A stretch of DNA of 7,105 bases from Hyphomicrobiales bacterium (GCA_027067085.1 JAMOMM010000455.1:1-7105), one strand, 5' to 3'. Shown: positions 1 through 7,105, counted from the stretch's first letter. A program made the numbers and translations. Notes: a model not told the origin generated them from the sequence alone.

Positions 1-1
1 A

Positions 2-1159
2 AAGTTGGGCGATCTTGAGGGGGCAATTTCTACACTTGAGCGGATGTTGCTGTTTGCACCTGGCTTGCCTATCTTACAAGCTGAACTTGGGGTTCTTTAT
101 TATAAATTGGGGAATTTTGATACGGCTGAAGGGTACTTCAAAAATGTTTTGAAGCAAAAAGGCAATATTCCTGATGAGCTTTATGCAAATGTTGAAAAAT
201 ACATTGAGGCCATTGAAAAACGTTTGAAGCGTTTTCGCTGGTCTGGAAAAACCTTTGTTGGTTTGAGGTGGCAAGATAATATTACACTTGGACCAAGTTC
301 TGCAAATGTGGTGCTGAATGGTTTGGCTGTGACACTACCTTCAACATCAGTCAAAAAAAGCGGCTTTAGCCTTGTGTCATCTAGCAGAGCACACTTTGAG
401 TATGACTTACATACACAAGGTGATCGGTTGGAGCTTGATTATGTTGATTTTGGTACGATCCAATTTGGAAATTCATCGTTAAATACGCAGTTATCTGAGG
501 TGACATTCGGCCCGTCTTTTAATTTAGGGCGGTTTGAGTTGGATGATACTTTTGTCGGTATATACGGCATCGCAAATGGTGCCTTTCTTGGTAAAAGTGT
601 TTTCTTTGGTACGCTTGGTGTAGGCGCGCGATTGGTTACTCGGCCAAGCACAGATATTTCCATTATTATAAAAGGTGAATTTCGTAACCGTTGGTATCAC
701 CAAAACCGTTTTCACCCAGTTTCCAAAATGCGTAATGGGCAGGAGTATCGCGGTATCGGGAAAGTTAGATATTCATTCAACCCTGATTTCAATGTTGAGG
801 TTGGTATCCAGGTTTCCCGAAAAGACCGTAGAGCTGCTTTTTATGACTACTGGGAACATGGCGGTTTTGTGAATGCCAAGTGGCGATTTGATGGGTTTAA
901 GATTGTCGAAGTTGTGCCATGGAGCTTTAAGGCATCAGCTGGATTTTTGCGACGTGGGTTTGATACGCCTAATGCGCTTATCAGCACCACCACTAAACGG
1001 CGAGATAATGAATATTGGGTGAGGGGTATTCTTGAAGTTCCCGTCACACACCGCTGGGCTGTGGTTCCAAAAGTTGAGTATCGGCGAGTGAATTCAAATT
1101 ATGCCACCAGTGATTATAATTCGTTTTCAGTTATGCTCGGCGTTCAAATGAGTGATTAG
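2..1159 (+). CDS. TPR plus outer-membrane beta-barrel protein, Slam/DUF560-like layout (5' end missing)
   Basis: The gene is already open at the window start: the frame reads K-L-G-D-L-E-G-A, the typical end of a TPR helix A, so the TTG at base 5 is internal and the true start lies upstream. Visible residues 1-75 form about one and a half TPR units (LGVLYYKLGNFDTAEGYF is a clear one), followed by a basic helix (EKRLKRFRW). From about residue 80 to the end there are many alternating hydrophobic/polar strands rich in Tyr, Phe, Gly and Arg, with turns such as DNITLGPSS and RRVNSNYATSDYNS, as expected of an outer-membrane barrel of roughly 300 residues. Order and size resemble Slam (surface lipoprotein assembly modifier) proteins, but no lipoprotein substrate is visible, so an export role is only an inference. 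The last residues (VQMSD) lack the usual terminal Phe. It is probably co-transcribed with the FecR-domain gene that follows after 6 bases. Alternative: another TPR-barrel porin-like protein. Confidence 0.75.
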   Translation, partial: KLGDLEGAISTLERMLLFAPGLPILQAELGVLYYKLGNFDTAEGYFKNVLKQKGNIPDELYANVEKYIEAIEKRLKRFRWSGKTFVGLRWQDNITLGPSSANVVLNGLAVTLPSTSVKKSGFSLVSSSRAHFEYDLHTQGDRLELDYVDFGTIQFGNSSLNTQLSEVTFGPSFNLGRFELDDTFVGIYGIANGAFLGKSVFFGTLGVGARLVTRPSTDISIIIKGEFRNRWYHQNRFHPVSKMRNGQEYRGIGKVRYSFNPDFNVEVGIQVSRKDRRAAFYDYWEHGGFVNAKWRFDGFKIVEVVPWSFKASAGFLRRGFDTPNALISTTTKRRDNEYWVRGILEVPVTHRWAVVPKVEYRRVNSNYATSDYNSFSVMLGVQMSD

Positions 1160-1163
1160 GAGA
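1158..1163 (+). promoter_or_regulatory. Ribosome binding site of the FecR-domain gene, overlapping the upstream stop
   Basis: AGGAGA begins inside the TAG stop of the preceding barrel gene. It lies only 2 bases before the first of two tandem ATG codons (1166) and 5 bases before the second (1169). The second spacing is closer to the normal range, so translation may start at 1169. The overlap suggests translational coupling of the two genes. Confidence 0.7.
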
Positions 1164-1165
1164 AT

Positions 1166-2059
1166 ATGATGGTCAACCCAGTGAAGTTTTTAGTTTTGAC
1201 TGCATTTTTGACTGCTGTGACTTTCAATGCGTCCCTATCTTCTGCAAAGTCTATTGGTGTTGCTGCTGCTGTCAATCAAAATGCTCATGCGGTTTCATTA
1301 CGCGGTAAAATTCGGAGTATTAAGCTTGGTAATAAAGTGTATTTCAACGAACGTATCAATACTGAAGGGGTTGGTATTGTACAGTTGTTGTTTACGGATG
1401 GTAGCACGATTATGGTTGGTGCAAACTCATCACTGGTCATTGATGAATATATCTATGACCCAAATAAAGGCACTGGAAAACTTGCCATTTCTTTTGGCAA
1501 GGGCGTGATGCGTTTCATTGGCGGTAAGCTTTCAAAAAACAAGAATGGTGTAGAAATCAGAACAGTGGTTGGGACTGCTGGTATCCGGGGTGGTATGGCC
1601 AATATCGGTGTGTCGCAAAACAAGGGGGTGTTTTCATTCCTGTACGGCACGGATCTGACATTTACTGGGCTAAACGGCGAGCGCCGCCGGATTTATACGC
1701 AAGGCTACACATTGCTGGCGGAAACAAGTCGTGGGCAAACTTATAAACGACTCGTTATCCGCCGTACGCTGCGTGGTGATACAACGTTTTTTGCGCGCAA
1801 ACTTGCTGGTGGCATCTCACAGAATGGTGGAGCCCGTGTTCGCCCGACAAATAATCAGGTGCAGCGCAGTGCGGTCAGTCAAGGCGGATCGAGTGTTCCG
1901 TTTTCGAAAGTAAAACCAAAGGATTTGCCAACTGGTGTTGTTGCAACCTCACGCGATGACCTTGAAAGAGACCGGCTTGATTCAAATCTTGACTTTGATC
2001 GAACAATTATTTGCCCAGCTTTTGCTCCGCCAACCAGCTGGATTCCTCCTGGCTGTTAA
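1166..2059 (+). CDS. Secreted FecR-domain protein
   Basis: A 297-residue protein (296 if the second ATG at 1169 is used). Residues 1-27 look like a Sec signal peptide: Lys7, a hydrophobic core FLVLTAFLTAVTF, and a likely signal peptidase I site after SSA27. Residues about 43-145 match the FecR-type beta domain: GKIRSIKLGNKVYFNERINT, the core LLFTDGSTIMVGANSSLVID, then GKGVMRF and RTVVGTAGIRGG (132-143), the family's usual closing motif. Classical FecR proteins are membrane-bound regulators paired with ECF sigma factors. This one has no later membrane helix and no sigma gene beside it, so it belongs to the periplasmic or surface FecR-domain group of unknown role. The C-terminal third is polar and probably disordered, ending in a Pro/Trp-containing tail with Cys283 and Cys297, the latter being the final residue. 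Operon position suggests it works with, or is a client of, the upstream barrel protein; this is inference. Confidence 0.85.
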   Translation: MMVNPVKFLVLTAFLTAVTFNASLSSAKSIGVAAAVNQNAHAVSLRGKIRSIKLGNKVYFNERINTEGVGIVQLLFTDGSTIMVGANSSLVIDEYIYDPNKGTGKLAISFGKGVMRFIGGKLSKNKNGVEIRTVVGTAGIRGGMANIGVSQNKGVFSFLYGTDLTFTGLNGERRRIYTQGYTLLAETSRGQTYKRLVIRRTLRGDTTFFARKLAGGISQNGGARVRPTNNQVQRSAVSQGGSSVPFSKVKPKDLPTGVVATSRDDLERDRLDSNLDFDRTIICPAFAPPTSWIPPGC

Positions 2060-2091
2060 TTGATCGGATGAAATCCGTCAATTTAATTTTT
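2059..2091 (+). terminator. Rho-independent terminator of the TPR-barrel/FecR operon
   Basis: An inverted repeat starts at the last base of the FecR-gene stop: ATTGA(T)CGGAT, loop GAA, ATCCGTCAAT. This gives ten pairs with one bulged T at 2064. It is followed by TTTAATTTTTT, a T-rich tail interrupted by two A. The tail is on the plus-strand side only, so it serves the plus-strand genes. It reaches into the stop codon of the convergent VOC gene. There is no comparable terminator for the VOC gene, whose transcript may run into the antisense of the FecR gene. Confidence 0.7.
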
Positions 2092-2509
2092 ACAGGGTGT
2101 AGTTAGAACCATCTTCCTCGATCAGGCCAATTAGGGCACCTTGATGATCGGAAATGATGGCAAGCTTTCCAACACCATTGAGTTGTAAAATTGGTCGGGC
2201 CACATCACCACCTGCCTTGCGGGCCGCATTTTGAGCCTTGCGAATATTTTCTACCTTCATGTACGTCATCCAGTGCGCTGGAATTGATTGAGCTTGCTTG
2301 TCATCAAGGGCAAAGACACCACCAACGGGTTTATTGTTGTGGCGCGCCACCCAATAATCTCCGCCATCTGGAAGGCGAGTCGGTTCGAACTCCCAGCCAA
2401 GGGTGGAACTGTAAAATTCAACAGCTGTTTGTGGATCGCTGGTGTTTAATTCCAGCCAGCTGGTATTTGATTCTTTTGTGCTTGATACAGTTGATTCCAT
2501 TGTACTCAT
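2090..2509 (-). CDS. Single-unit VOC superfamily protein (glyoxalase/bleomycin-resistance/dioxygenase fold)
   Basis: A 139-residue cytoplasmic protein without signal peptide. It has two beta-alpha-beta-beta-beta halves: residues 16-70 (WLELNTSDPQTAVEFYSSTLGWEF, then YWVARHNNKPVGGVFAL) and residues 78-135 (PAHWMTYMKVENIRKAQNAA, AGGDV, then LAIISDHQGALIGLIEEDG). The W-x-E-L start, PVGG turn and D-x-QGA-x-x-x-L end are familiar from the VOC subgroup annotated as glyoxalase-like; some relatives are two such units fused, whereas this is one. Members may be metal-dependent lyases, dioxygenases or binding proteins. I cannot assign the metal ligands or a substrate, so no reaction is claimed. Start choice is uncertain: Met1 has GGGAAA directly before it (3 bases after GGG), while Met4 lies 12 bases after the same G-run. 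It converges on the FecR gene and is divergent from the ribosomal operon. Confidence 0.85.
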   Translation of the reverse strand: MSTMESTVSSTKESNTSWLELNTSDPQTAVEFYSSTLGWEFEPTRLPDGGDYWVARHNNKPVGGVFALDDKQAQSIPAHWMTYMKVENIRKAQNAARKAGGDVARPILQLNGVGKLAIISDHQGALIGLIEEDGSNYTL

Positions 2510-2521
2510 TTTCCCAAAAAT

Positions 2522-2547
2522 ACGTTTGTTACGTCCTGAGTTTCAGG
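2522..2547. promoter_or_regulatory. Two small dyads upstream of the VOC gene (possible operator)
   Basis: Within 40 bases of the VOC start are ACGT-n5-ACGT (2522-2534) and CCTGA-gtt-TCAGG (2535-2547), lying end to end. They sit where a regulator of the minus-strand gene would be expected. I could not identify a convincing -35/-10 pair for that gene, so a role is speculative, and short dyads like these occur by chance. Confidence 0.2.
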
Positions 2548-2669
2548 GTATGCAAGCAAATGGCGAGTTAAAGACTGGAATTTGACCATGTTTAGGTTGT
2601 TTTAAGGCAGAGTGTCGTTGAAGTTTATCTGTTGCGGCATAATTGAATCTCATTCTTGCATAAAAGGGC
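2548..2669. other. Divergent intergenic region, no gene supported
   Basis: This AT-rich stretch lies between the VOC upstream dyads and the rpsL promoter. Reading frames across it on both strands lack a ribosome binding site and resemble no family I know. The only pattern noticed is TATGCAAG (2549-2556) repeated as its reverse complement CTTGCATA (2655-2662), about 98 bases apart. The minus-strand promoter for the VOC gene is presumably here but was not recognised. Confidence 0.5.
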
Positions 2670-2697
2670 TTGACGATTTTGGAATCGGTGCTATGTT
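2670..2697 (+). promoter_or_regulatory. Sigma-70-type promoter of the str operon
   Basis: The -35 is TTGACG (2670-2675) in the CTTGAC context common in alphaproteobacteria. A 16-base spacer follows, then -10 TATGTT (2692-2697) preceded by TG at 2689-2690, an extended -10 element. Transcription would start near 2703-2706, leaving a leader of about 240 bases before rpsL. This is the best promoter match in the intergenic region and points at a highly expressed operon. Confidence 0.7.
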
Positions 2698-2703
2698 CCG
2701 CTT

Positions 2704-2943
2704 GTCTTTGAGATGGTAAGCGGTAGACAAGCCTTTCAACATGGTTTGATAGCAAGTCTAAACGGTACCGAAAGACAAGTAGATAAATGTCAAGTACATG
2801 AAAGCTCTCGGGTTTTCCTCTGATTTGAAGCACTGGGTACCGGTTATGTCGGAACTGCAGTGTTTTTGTTTATGGGTAAGTCAAGTAATTGGCAGGCTCA
2901 TGGATTGTTGAAACGATTTTTTTAGTAGGGAATAGGGCTTAAT
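2704..2943 (+). promoter_or_regulatory. Long 5' leader of the rpsL operon with possible RNA structure
   Basis: About 240 bases separate the predicted start site from rpsL. CTTGTCT at 2701-2707 is complementary to AGACAAG at 2725-2731 and, extended to nine pairs (2701-2709), to AAAGACAAG at 2771-2779; both pairings cannot form at once. The palindrome CGGTACCG (2763-2770) can also pair over seven bases with GGTACCG at 2836-2842. A weak hairpin (2904-2917, loop TGAA) runs into T7 (2917-2923). Because the first arm straddles the predicted start site, some of this may act as DNA rather than RNA. Leaders of rpsL operons are known to carry regulatory structures in some other bacteria (Pseudomonas and Rickettsia motifs, from memory). 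No match to a known motif is claimed. Confidence 0.4.
2934..2937 (+). promoter_or_regulatory. Ribosome binding site of rpsL
   Basis: AGGG lies 6 bases before the ATG at 2944. A second AGGGA at 2927-2931 lies 12 bases before it, just after the T7 run, and is too far for optimal use. The doubled purine tract could allow a standby site, but this is inference. Confidence 0.6.
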
Positions 2944-3315
2944 ATGCCAACTATTAACCAACTCATCCGCAAACCGCGCAAATCGCCGGTTAAAAACAAC
3001 AAGGTTCCAGCAATGGAAGCTTGCCCGCAAAAACGCGGCGTTTGCACACGTGTATATACAACGACACCTAAGAAGCCTAACTCGGCTCTTCGTAAGGTTG
3101 CTCGTGTTCGCCTTACCAATGGCTTTGAAGTTACAAGCTATATTCCAGGTGAAGGTCATAACCTACAAGAACACTCTGTTGTTCTTATCCGTGGTGGCCG
3201 TGTGAAAGATCTACCTGGTGTTCGCTATCACACAATTCGTGGTGTGCTTGATACTCAGGGTGTTGCTAACCGTCGTCAGCGTCGTTCGAAATACGGCACA
3301 AAGCGTCCTAAGTAA
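2944..3315 (+). CDS. rpsL: 30S ribosomal protein S12
   Basis: A 123-residue protein, full family length, matching S12 from end to end. S12 sits at the decoding centre of the 30S subunit and contributes to tRNA selection accuracy. Recognisable blocks are [11 protein letters not shown] at the start, [27 protein letters not shown] (25-51), [25 protein letters not shown] and [14 protein letters not shown], with a basic tail SKYGTKRPK. Lys43 in TPKKPNS and Lys88 in GRVKDLPG, the classic streptomycin-resistance positions, are both the sensitive-type lysine. Asp89, the residue methylthiolated by RimO in E. coli, is present. It is the first gene of the str operon, read from the promoter at 2670 and followed 12 bases later by rpsG. 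Start and stop are unambiguous. Confidence 0.99.
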   Translation: MPTINQLIRKPRKSPVKNNKVPAMEACPQKRGVCTRVYTTTPKKPNSALRKVARVRLTNGFEVTSYIPGEGHNLQEHSVVLIRGGRVKDLPGVRYHTIRGVLDTQGVANRRQRRSKYGTKRPK

Positions 3316-3324
3316 GGTAGTTAG

Positions 3325-3798
<474 letters not shown>

Positions 3799-3809
3799 GT
3801 TTTTAGATC

Positions 3810-5885
3810 ATGGCTCGCAAAGATAAATTAGAAAACTATCGTAATTTTGGCATCATGGCTCACATCGATGCAGGTAAAACGACTGTTACAGAACGCATTT
3901 TATTTTACACAGGTAAAAGCCACAAAATTGGCGAAGTGCATGATGGTGCGGCGACAATGGATTGGATGGAGCAGGAGCAAGAGCGTGGTATTACTATTAC
4001 GTCTGCTGCGACAACAACAGTATGGGATGGCAAGCGCCTGAACATTATTGATACTCCTGGTCACGTTGATTTTACCATTGAAGTTGAGCGCTCACTTCGC
4101 GTTCTTGATGGTGCGGTATGTGTGCTTGATTCAAATGCGGGTGTTGAGCCTCAAACTGAAACTGTTTGGCGTCAGGGCGACAAGTATAACGTTCCTCGTA
4201 TTGTTTTTTGTAACAAAATGGACAAAATCGGTGCAGACTTCGATAAATGTCTAACCGATATTAAAGAGCGTCTTGGCGCGATTGCTGTTCCTATTCAGTT
4301 GCCAATTGGTGCTGAAGATGATTTTGCTGGTGTTATCGATTTGATCGAGATGAAAGCAATCGTTTGGGAAGGCGAAGATCTTGGCGCTAGTTATGTAGAG
4401 CAAGACATTCCAGCTGATTTGCTTGAAAAGGCTAAAGCAACTCGTGAAGAGATGGTTGAAGCTGTGGTTGAGGTAGATGATGCTTCAATGAGTGCTTATC
4501 TTGAGGGTGAAGAAATCCCTAAAGACAAAATTCGCGAGCTTATTCGTCTTGGTGTTCTTGAAAATGCATTTTATCCAGTTCTTTGTGGTTCTGCCTTTAA
4601 GAACAAAGGTGTTCAAACACTTCTCGATGCTGTTGTAGCGTTCTTGCCGTCACCTGTTGATGTGCCTGCTATTCAGGGCATTGACATGCACACCGAAGAG
4701 CCAATTGTTCGTCGTTCTGCTGATGATGAGCCAATGTCTATGCTTTCATTCAAAATCATGGATGATCCATATGGTGTTTTGACTTTTGTTCGACTTTACT
4801 CAGGTAAAATCTCTAAAGGCATGACAGTTCTTAATTCGTCTCGTGGAAAATCAGAGCGTATTGGCCGCATGGTTCTTATGCACTCAAATTCACGCGAAGA
4901 GATTTCAGAAGCGTATGCGGGTGATATTGTTGCTCTCGTAGGCATGAAAGATGCACGTACTGGTGATACTCTTTGTGATCCAGCACATCCTGTTATTCTT
5001 GAGAAGATGGAATTTCCTGATCCTGTGATCGAGAAATCTGTTGAGCCTAAAAGTAAGGCCGATCAAGAAAAAATGGGTGCAGCTCTTGCTAAGTTGTCGA
5101 AAGAAGATCCGTCTTTCTACGTAATGACTGACGAAGAGTCTGGTCAAACGATCGTAAAAGGTATGGGTGAGCTTCATTTGGATATTAAAATTGATATCTT
5201 GAAGCGCGAACATGGTATCGAAGTTCAGGTTGGTGCACCTCAGGTGGCTTACCGTGAAACGATTACACGTTCTACCGATGTTGATTACACTCACAAGAAG
5301 CAATCTGGTGGTTCTGGTCAATTTGCACGCGTGAAAATGACAGTTGAACCTGGCGAAAAAGGTACAGGCTTTGTATTTGAAAGCAAGGTTGTTGGCGGTA
5401 ATGTTCCTCGTGAATATATCCCTGGTGTTGAAAAAGGCCTTAAATCTGTTCTAGGTGCTGGTGTTATTGCTGGTTTCCCGGTTGAGGATGTCACGGTTAC
5501 TTTGAATGACGGTGCATATCACGAAGTAGATTCATCTGCGATTGCCTTTGAGATTGCTGGTCGTATGGGTCTTCGTGAAGGTCTACGGGCTGCTGGTTCT
5601 ATTTTGCTTGAGCCAATCATGAAGGTTGAAGTTGTTACTCCTGAAGAGTATTTGGGCGGTATCATCGGTGATTTGAATTCACGTCGTGGTCAAATTGACG
5701 GCACTGAAATGCGCGGTAATGCGAATGTTATTAACGCAAAGGTTCCTTTGGCTAATATGTTTGGTTATGTGGATAATTTGCGGTCTGCGTCACAGGGTCG
5801 TGCGAACTTCTCTATGGAGTTTGATCACTATTCAGAAGTGCCGCGTAATGTGGCTGAAGAAGTTATTGAAAAATACACCTCTTAA
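3810..5885 (+). CDS. fusA: Elongation factor G
   Basis: A 691-residue translational GTPase that drives tRNA-mRNA translocation and, with RRF, ribosome recycling. The GTPase motifs are complete: G1 AHIDAGKT (17-24), G2 RGITI (59-63), G3 DTPGH (81-85, with His85), G4 NKMD (135-138) and G5 SAF (261-263). Domain II follows from about residue 300 ([21 protein letters not shown]). Domain IV carries the loop [14 protein letters not shown] (495-508) and the tip histidine His571 in AYHEVDSS. Domain V starts near [16 protein letters not shown]. It lacks the short insert before DTPGH seen in E. coli, which accounts for its smaller size. Being inside the str operon marks it as the housekeeping EF-G rather than an EF-G2 paralogue. 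The TAGGT spanning the rpsG stop (3796-3800) is a modest ribosome binding site, suggesting coupling. Codon use leans strongly to GTT, GGT, CGT and CTT, as in its ribosomal neighbours. Confidence 0.99.
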   Translation: MARKDKLENYRNFGIMAHIDAGKTTVTERILFYTGKSHKIGEVHDGAATMDWMEQEQERGITITSAATTTVWDGKRLNIIDTPGHVDFTIEVERSLRVLDGAVCVLDSNAGVEPQTETVWRQGDKYNVPRIVFCNKMDKIGADFDKCLTDIKERLGAIAVPIQLPIGAEDDFAGVIDLIEMKAIVWEGEDLGASYVEQDIPADLLEKAKATREEMVEAVVEVDDASMSAYLEGEEIPKDKIRELIRLGVLENAFYPVLCGSAFKNKGVQTLLDAVVAFLPSPVDVPAIQGIDMHTEEPIVRRSADDEPMSMLSFKIMDDPYGVLTFVRLYSGKISKGMTVLNSSRGKSERIGRMVLMHSNSREEISEAYAGDIVALVGMKDARTGDTLCDPAHPVILEKMEFPDPVIEKSVEPKSKADQEKMGAALAKLSKEDPSFYVMTDEESGQTIVKGMGELHLDIKIDILKREHGIEVQVGAPQVAYRETITRSTDVDYTHKKQSGGSGQFARVKMTVEPGEKGTGFVFESKVVGGNVPREYIPGVEKGLKSVLGAGVIAGFPVEDVTVTLNDGAYHEVDSSAIAFEIAGRMGLREGLRAAGSILLEPIMKVEVVTPEEYLGGIIGDLNSRRGQIDGTEMRGNANVINAKVPLANMFGYVDNLRSASQGRANFSMEFDHYSEVPRNVAEEVIEKYTS

Positions 5886-5903
5886 ACCATTGGGGTTTAG
5901 AGG
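5878..5903 (+). promoter_or_regulatory. Hairpin spanning the fusA stop codon
   Basis: CCTCT(T)AAACC, loop ATTGG, GGTTTAGAGG forms ten pairs with one extra T. The TAA stop of fusA lies in the 5' arm. The hairpin ends 7 bases before the tuf ribosome binding site and is followed by CATAATTGG rather than a T-run, so it is not an intrinsic terminator. It could affect fusA termination, mRNA processing or access to the tuf start; this is inference. Confidence 0.45.
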
Positions 5904-5910
5904 CATAATT

Positions 5911-5916
5911 GGAGAA
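5911..5916 (+). promoter_or_regulatory. Ribosome binding site of tuf
   Basis: GGAGAA lies 7 bases before the ATG at 5924. It is the strongest Shine-Dalgarno in the operon as visible here, in line with EF-Tu being made in excess over the other products of this transcript. Confidence 0.8.
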
Positions 5917-5923
5917 TTGAGTT

Positions 5924-7105
5924 ATGGGTAAGGAAAAGTTTGATCGTTCCAAACCGCATTGTAACGTTGGCACAATTGGTCACGTTGATCACGGTAAAAC
6001 GACACTGACAGCAGCGATTACAAAAGTAATGGCTGAATTGCAGGGCGGCGAAGCGACTGCGTTTGATGAGATTGATAAAGCGCCTGAAGAAAAAGCGCGT
6101 GGTATCACGATTTCTACAGCGCACGTTGAATATGAAACAGACAACCGTCACTATGCGCACGTTGATTGTCCAGGTCACGCCGATTATGTGAAAAACATGA
6201 TTACTGGTGCGGCTCAAATGGATGGCGCGATCTTGGTGGTTAATGCTGCTGATGGTCCTATGCCTCAAACCCGTGAGCACATTCTTTTGGCTCGCCAAGT
6301 TGGTGTGCCAGCCCTTGTTGTTTACTTGAACAAAGTAGATCAAGTTGATGATGAAGAATTGCTTGAATTGGTTGAAATGGAAATTCGTGAGCTTCTAGAA
6401 AGCTATGAGTTCCCTGGTGATGATATTCCAATCATTCCTGGTTCTGCTCTTGCAGCACTTGAAGGGCGCGATGATGAAATCGGCAAAAACTCTATCATTA
6501 AATTGATGGAAGCTGTTGATTCATACATTCCTCAGCCTGCACGTGCGATCGATGAGCCTTTCCTAATGCCTATCGAAGATGTGTTCTCAATCTCTGGCCG
6601 CGGTACTGTTGTTACTGGTCGTGTTGAACGCGGTGTTGTGAATGTTGGTGATGAAGTTGAAATCGTTGGTATTCGCGATACACAAAAAACCACCTGTACT
6701 GGTGTTGAAATGTTCCGCAAGTTGCTTGATTCTGGTCAAGCTGGCGATAACATTGGCGCGCTTATTCGTGGTGTTGATCGTACAGAAGTTGAACGTGGTC
6801 AGGTTTTATGCCAACCAGGTTCAGTTAAGCCACACACTAAATTTAAGGCAGAAGCTTATATTCTGACTAAGGAAGAGGGTGGTCGTCATACACCATTCTT
6901 TAAAAACTACCGTCCACAATTTTACTTCCGTACAACGGACGTAACGGGCGCGGTTACACTTCCTGAAGGCACAGAAATGGTTATGCCTGGCGATAATGTG
7001 ACATTCGAAGTTGAATTGATTACACCAATTGCCATGGAAGACAAACTACGTTTTGCTATTCGCGAAGGTGGCCGCACAGTTGGCGCCGGCGTGGTGGCAG
7101 AAATT
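5924..7105 (+). CDS. tuf: Elongation factor Tu (3' end beyond window)
   Basis: 394 codons are present with no stop, ending GAGVVAEI, so only a few residues are missing. EF-Tu carries aminoacyl-tRNA to the ribosomal A site as a GTP complex. GTPase motifs: G1 GHVDHGKT (19-26), G2 RGITI (59-63, with Thr62), G3 DCPGH (81-85, with catalytic His85), G4 NKVD (136-139) and G5 GSAL (173-176). Domain II is recognisable by [27 protein letters not shown] and domain III by [21 protein letters not shown]. The N-terminal SKPHCNVGT with Cys13 is a form seen in alphaproteobacteria. It is the last of the visible str operon genes, 38 bases after fusA. Many proteobacteria have a second tuf copy, which cannot be judged here. 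Confidence 0.98.
   Translation, partial: MGKEKFDRSKPHCNVGTIGHVDHGKTTLTAAITKVMAELQGGEATAFDEIDKAPEEKARGITISTAHVEYETDNRHYAHVDCPGHADYVKNMITGAAQMDGAILVVNAADGPMPQTREHILLARQVGVPALVVYLNKVDQVDDEELLELVEMEIRELLESYEFPGDDIPIIPGSALAALEGRDDEIGKNSIIKLMEAVDSYIPQPARAIDEPFLMPIEDVFSISGRGTVVTGRVERGVVNVGDEVEIVGIRDTQKTTCTGVEMFRKLLDSGQAGDNIGALIRGVDRTEVERGQVLCQPGSVKPHTKFKAEAYILTKEEGGRHTPFFKNYRPQFYFRTTDVTGAVTLPEGTEMVMPGDNVTFEVELITPIAMEDKLRFAIREGGRTVGAGVVAEI

Noticed and set aside
5..7. TTG as the start codon of the TPR-barrel gene
   Set aside because: The frame is open upstream and the residues K-L-G-D fit the middle of a TPR unit, so the gene is cut by the window edge.
2191..2571. Plus-strand reading frame of 126 codons
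   Set aside because: It is antisense to the well-supported VOC gene and has a His/Cys/Pro-rich shadow composition.
2549..2662. TATGCAAG/CTTGCATA inverted repeat as ends of a mobile element
   Set aside because: Only eight bases, with no transposase and no flanking direct repeats; likely chance.
2787..2799. ATGT-caagt-ACAT mini-hairpin in the leader
   Set aside because: Four AT-rich pairs are expected by chance.
2543..2833. Minus-strand reading frame of 96 codons in the rpsL upstream region
   Set aside because: It lies antisense to the promoter and leader, has no clear ribosome binding site and resembles no known family.
2831..2871. CACTG...CAGTG followed by TTTTTGTTT as a leader terminator
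   Set aside because: Only five closing pairs with a large uneven inner loop; too weak to call.
5897..6343. Minus-strand reading frame of 148 codons over the tuf start
   Set aside because: It is a shadow of tuf, with a composition caused by the reverse complement of its codon bias.

Overview
This looks like chromosomal DNA from a moderately AT-leaning alphaproteobacterium. The evidence is the ribosomal protein S12 form starting [12 protein letters not shown], a 156-residue S7, a short EF-G of 691 residues that lacks the small insertion before DTPGH seen in E. coli, and an EF-Tu opening with [19 protein letters not shown] cannot name a genus from the sequence alone.

Left part (1-2089): an envelope gene pair on the plus strand. 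The first gene is cut by the window edge. It encodes the end of a TPR region followed by a predicted outer-membrane beta-barrel, in the general layout of surface-lipoprotein assembly modifier (Slam/DUF560)-like proteins. Six bases after its stop comes a secreted FecR-domain protein whose Shine-Dalgarno overlaps that stop codon. A hairpin with a T-rich tail closes the pair.

Middle part (2090-2943): a convergent minus-strand gene for a small single-unit VOC (glyoxalase/dioxygenase fold) protein, then a 434-base stretch without a supported gene. This stretch holds small dyads near the VOC start, a good sigma-70-type promoter facing right (TTGACG, 16 bp, extended -10 TGCTATGTT) and a leader of about 240 bases ahead of rpsL. 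The leader contains repeated AGACAAG/CTTGTCT heptamers, a possible long-range pairing and a weak hairpin plus T-run just before the rpsL ribosome binding site.

Right part (2944-7105): the str operon rpsL-rpsG-fusA-tuf, tightly packed with gaps of 12, 11 and 38 bases and intact as far as visible. The tuf gene runs off the right edge only a few codons before its expected end. These four genes supply ribosomal proteins S12 and S7 and elongation factors G and Tu, whose shared transcript couples ribosome assembly to elongation-factor supply.

No mobile element, tRNA, rRNA or CRISPR array is visible. I found no clear new system. The two places most worth a second look are the structured rpsL promoter/leader and the TPR-barrel plus FecR-domain pair.
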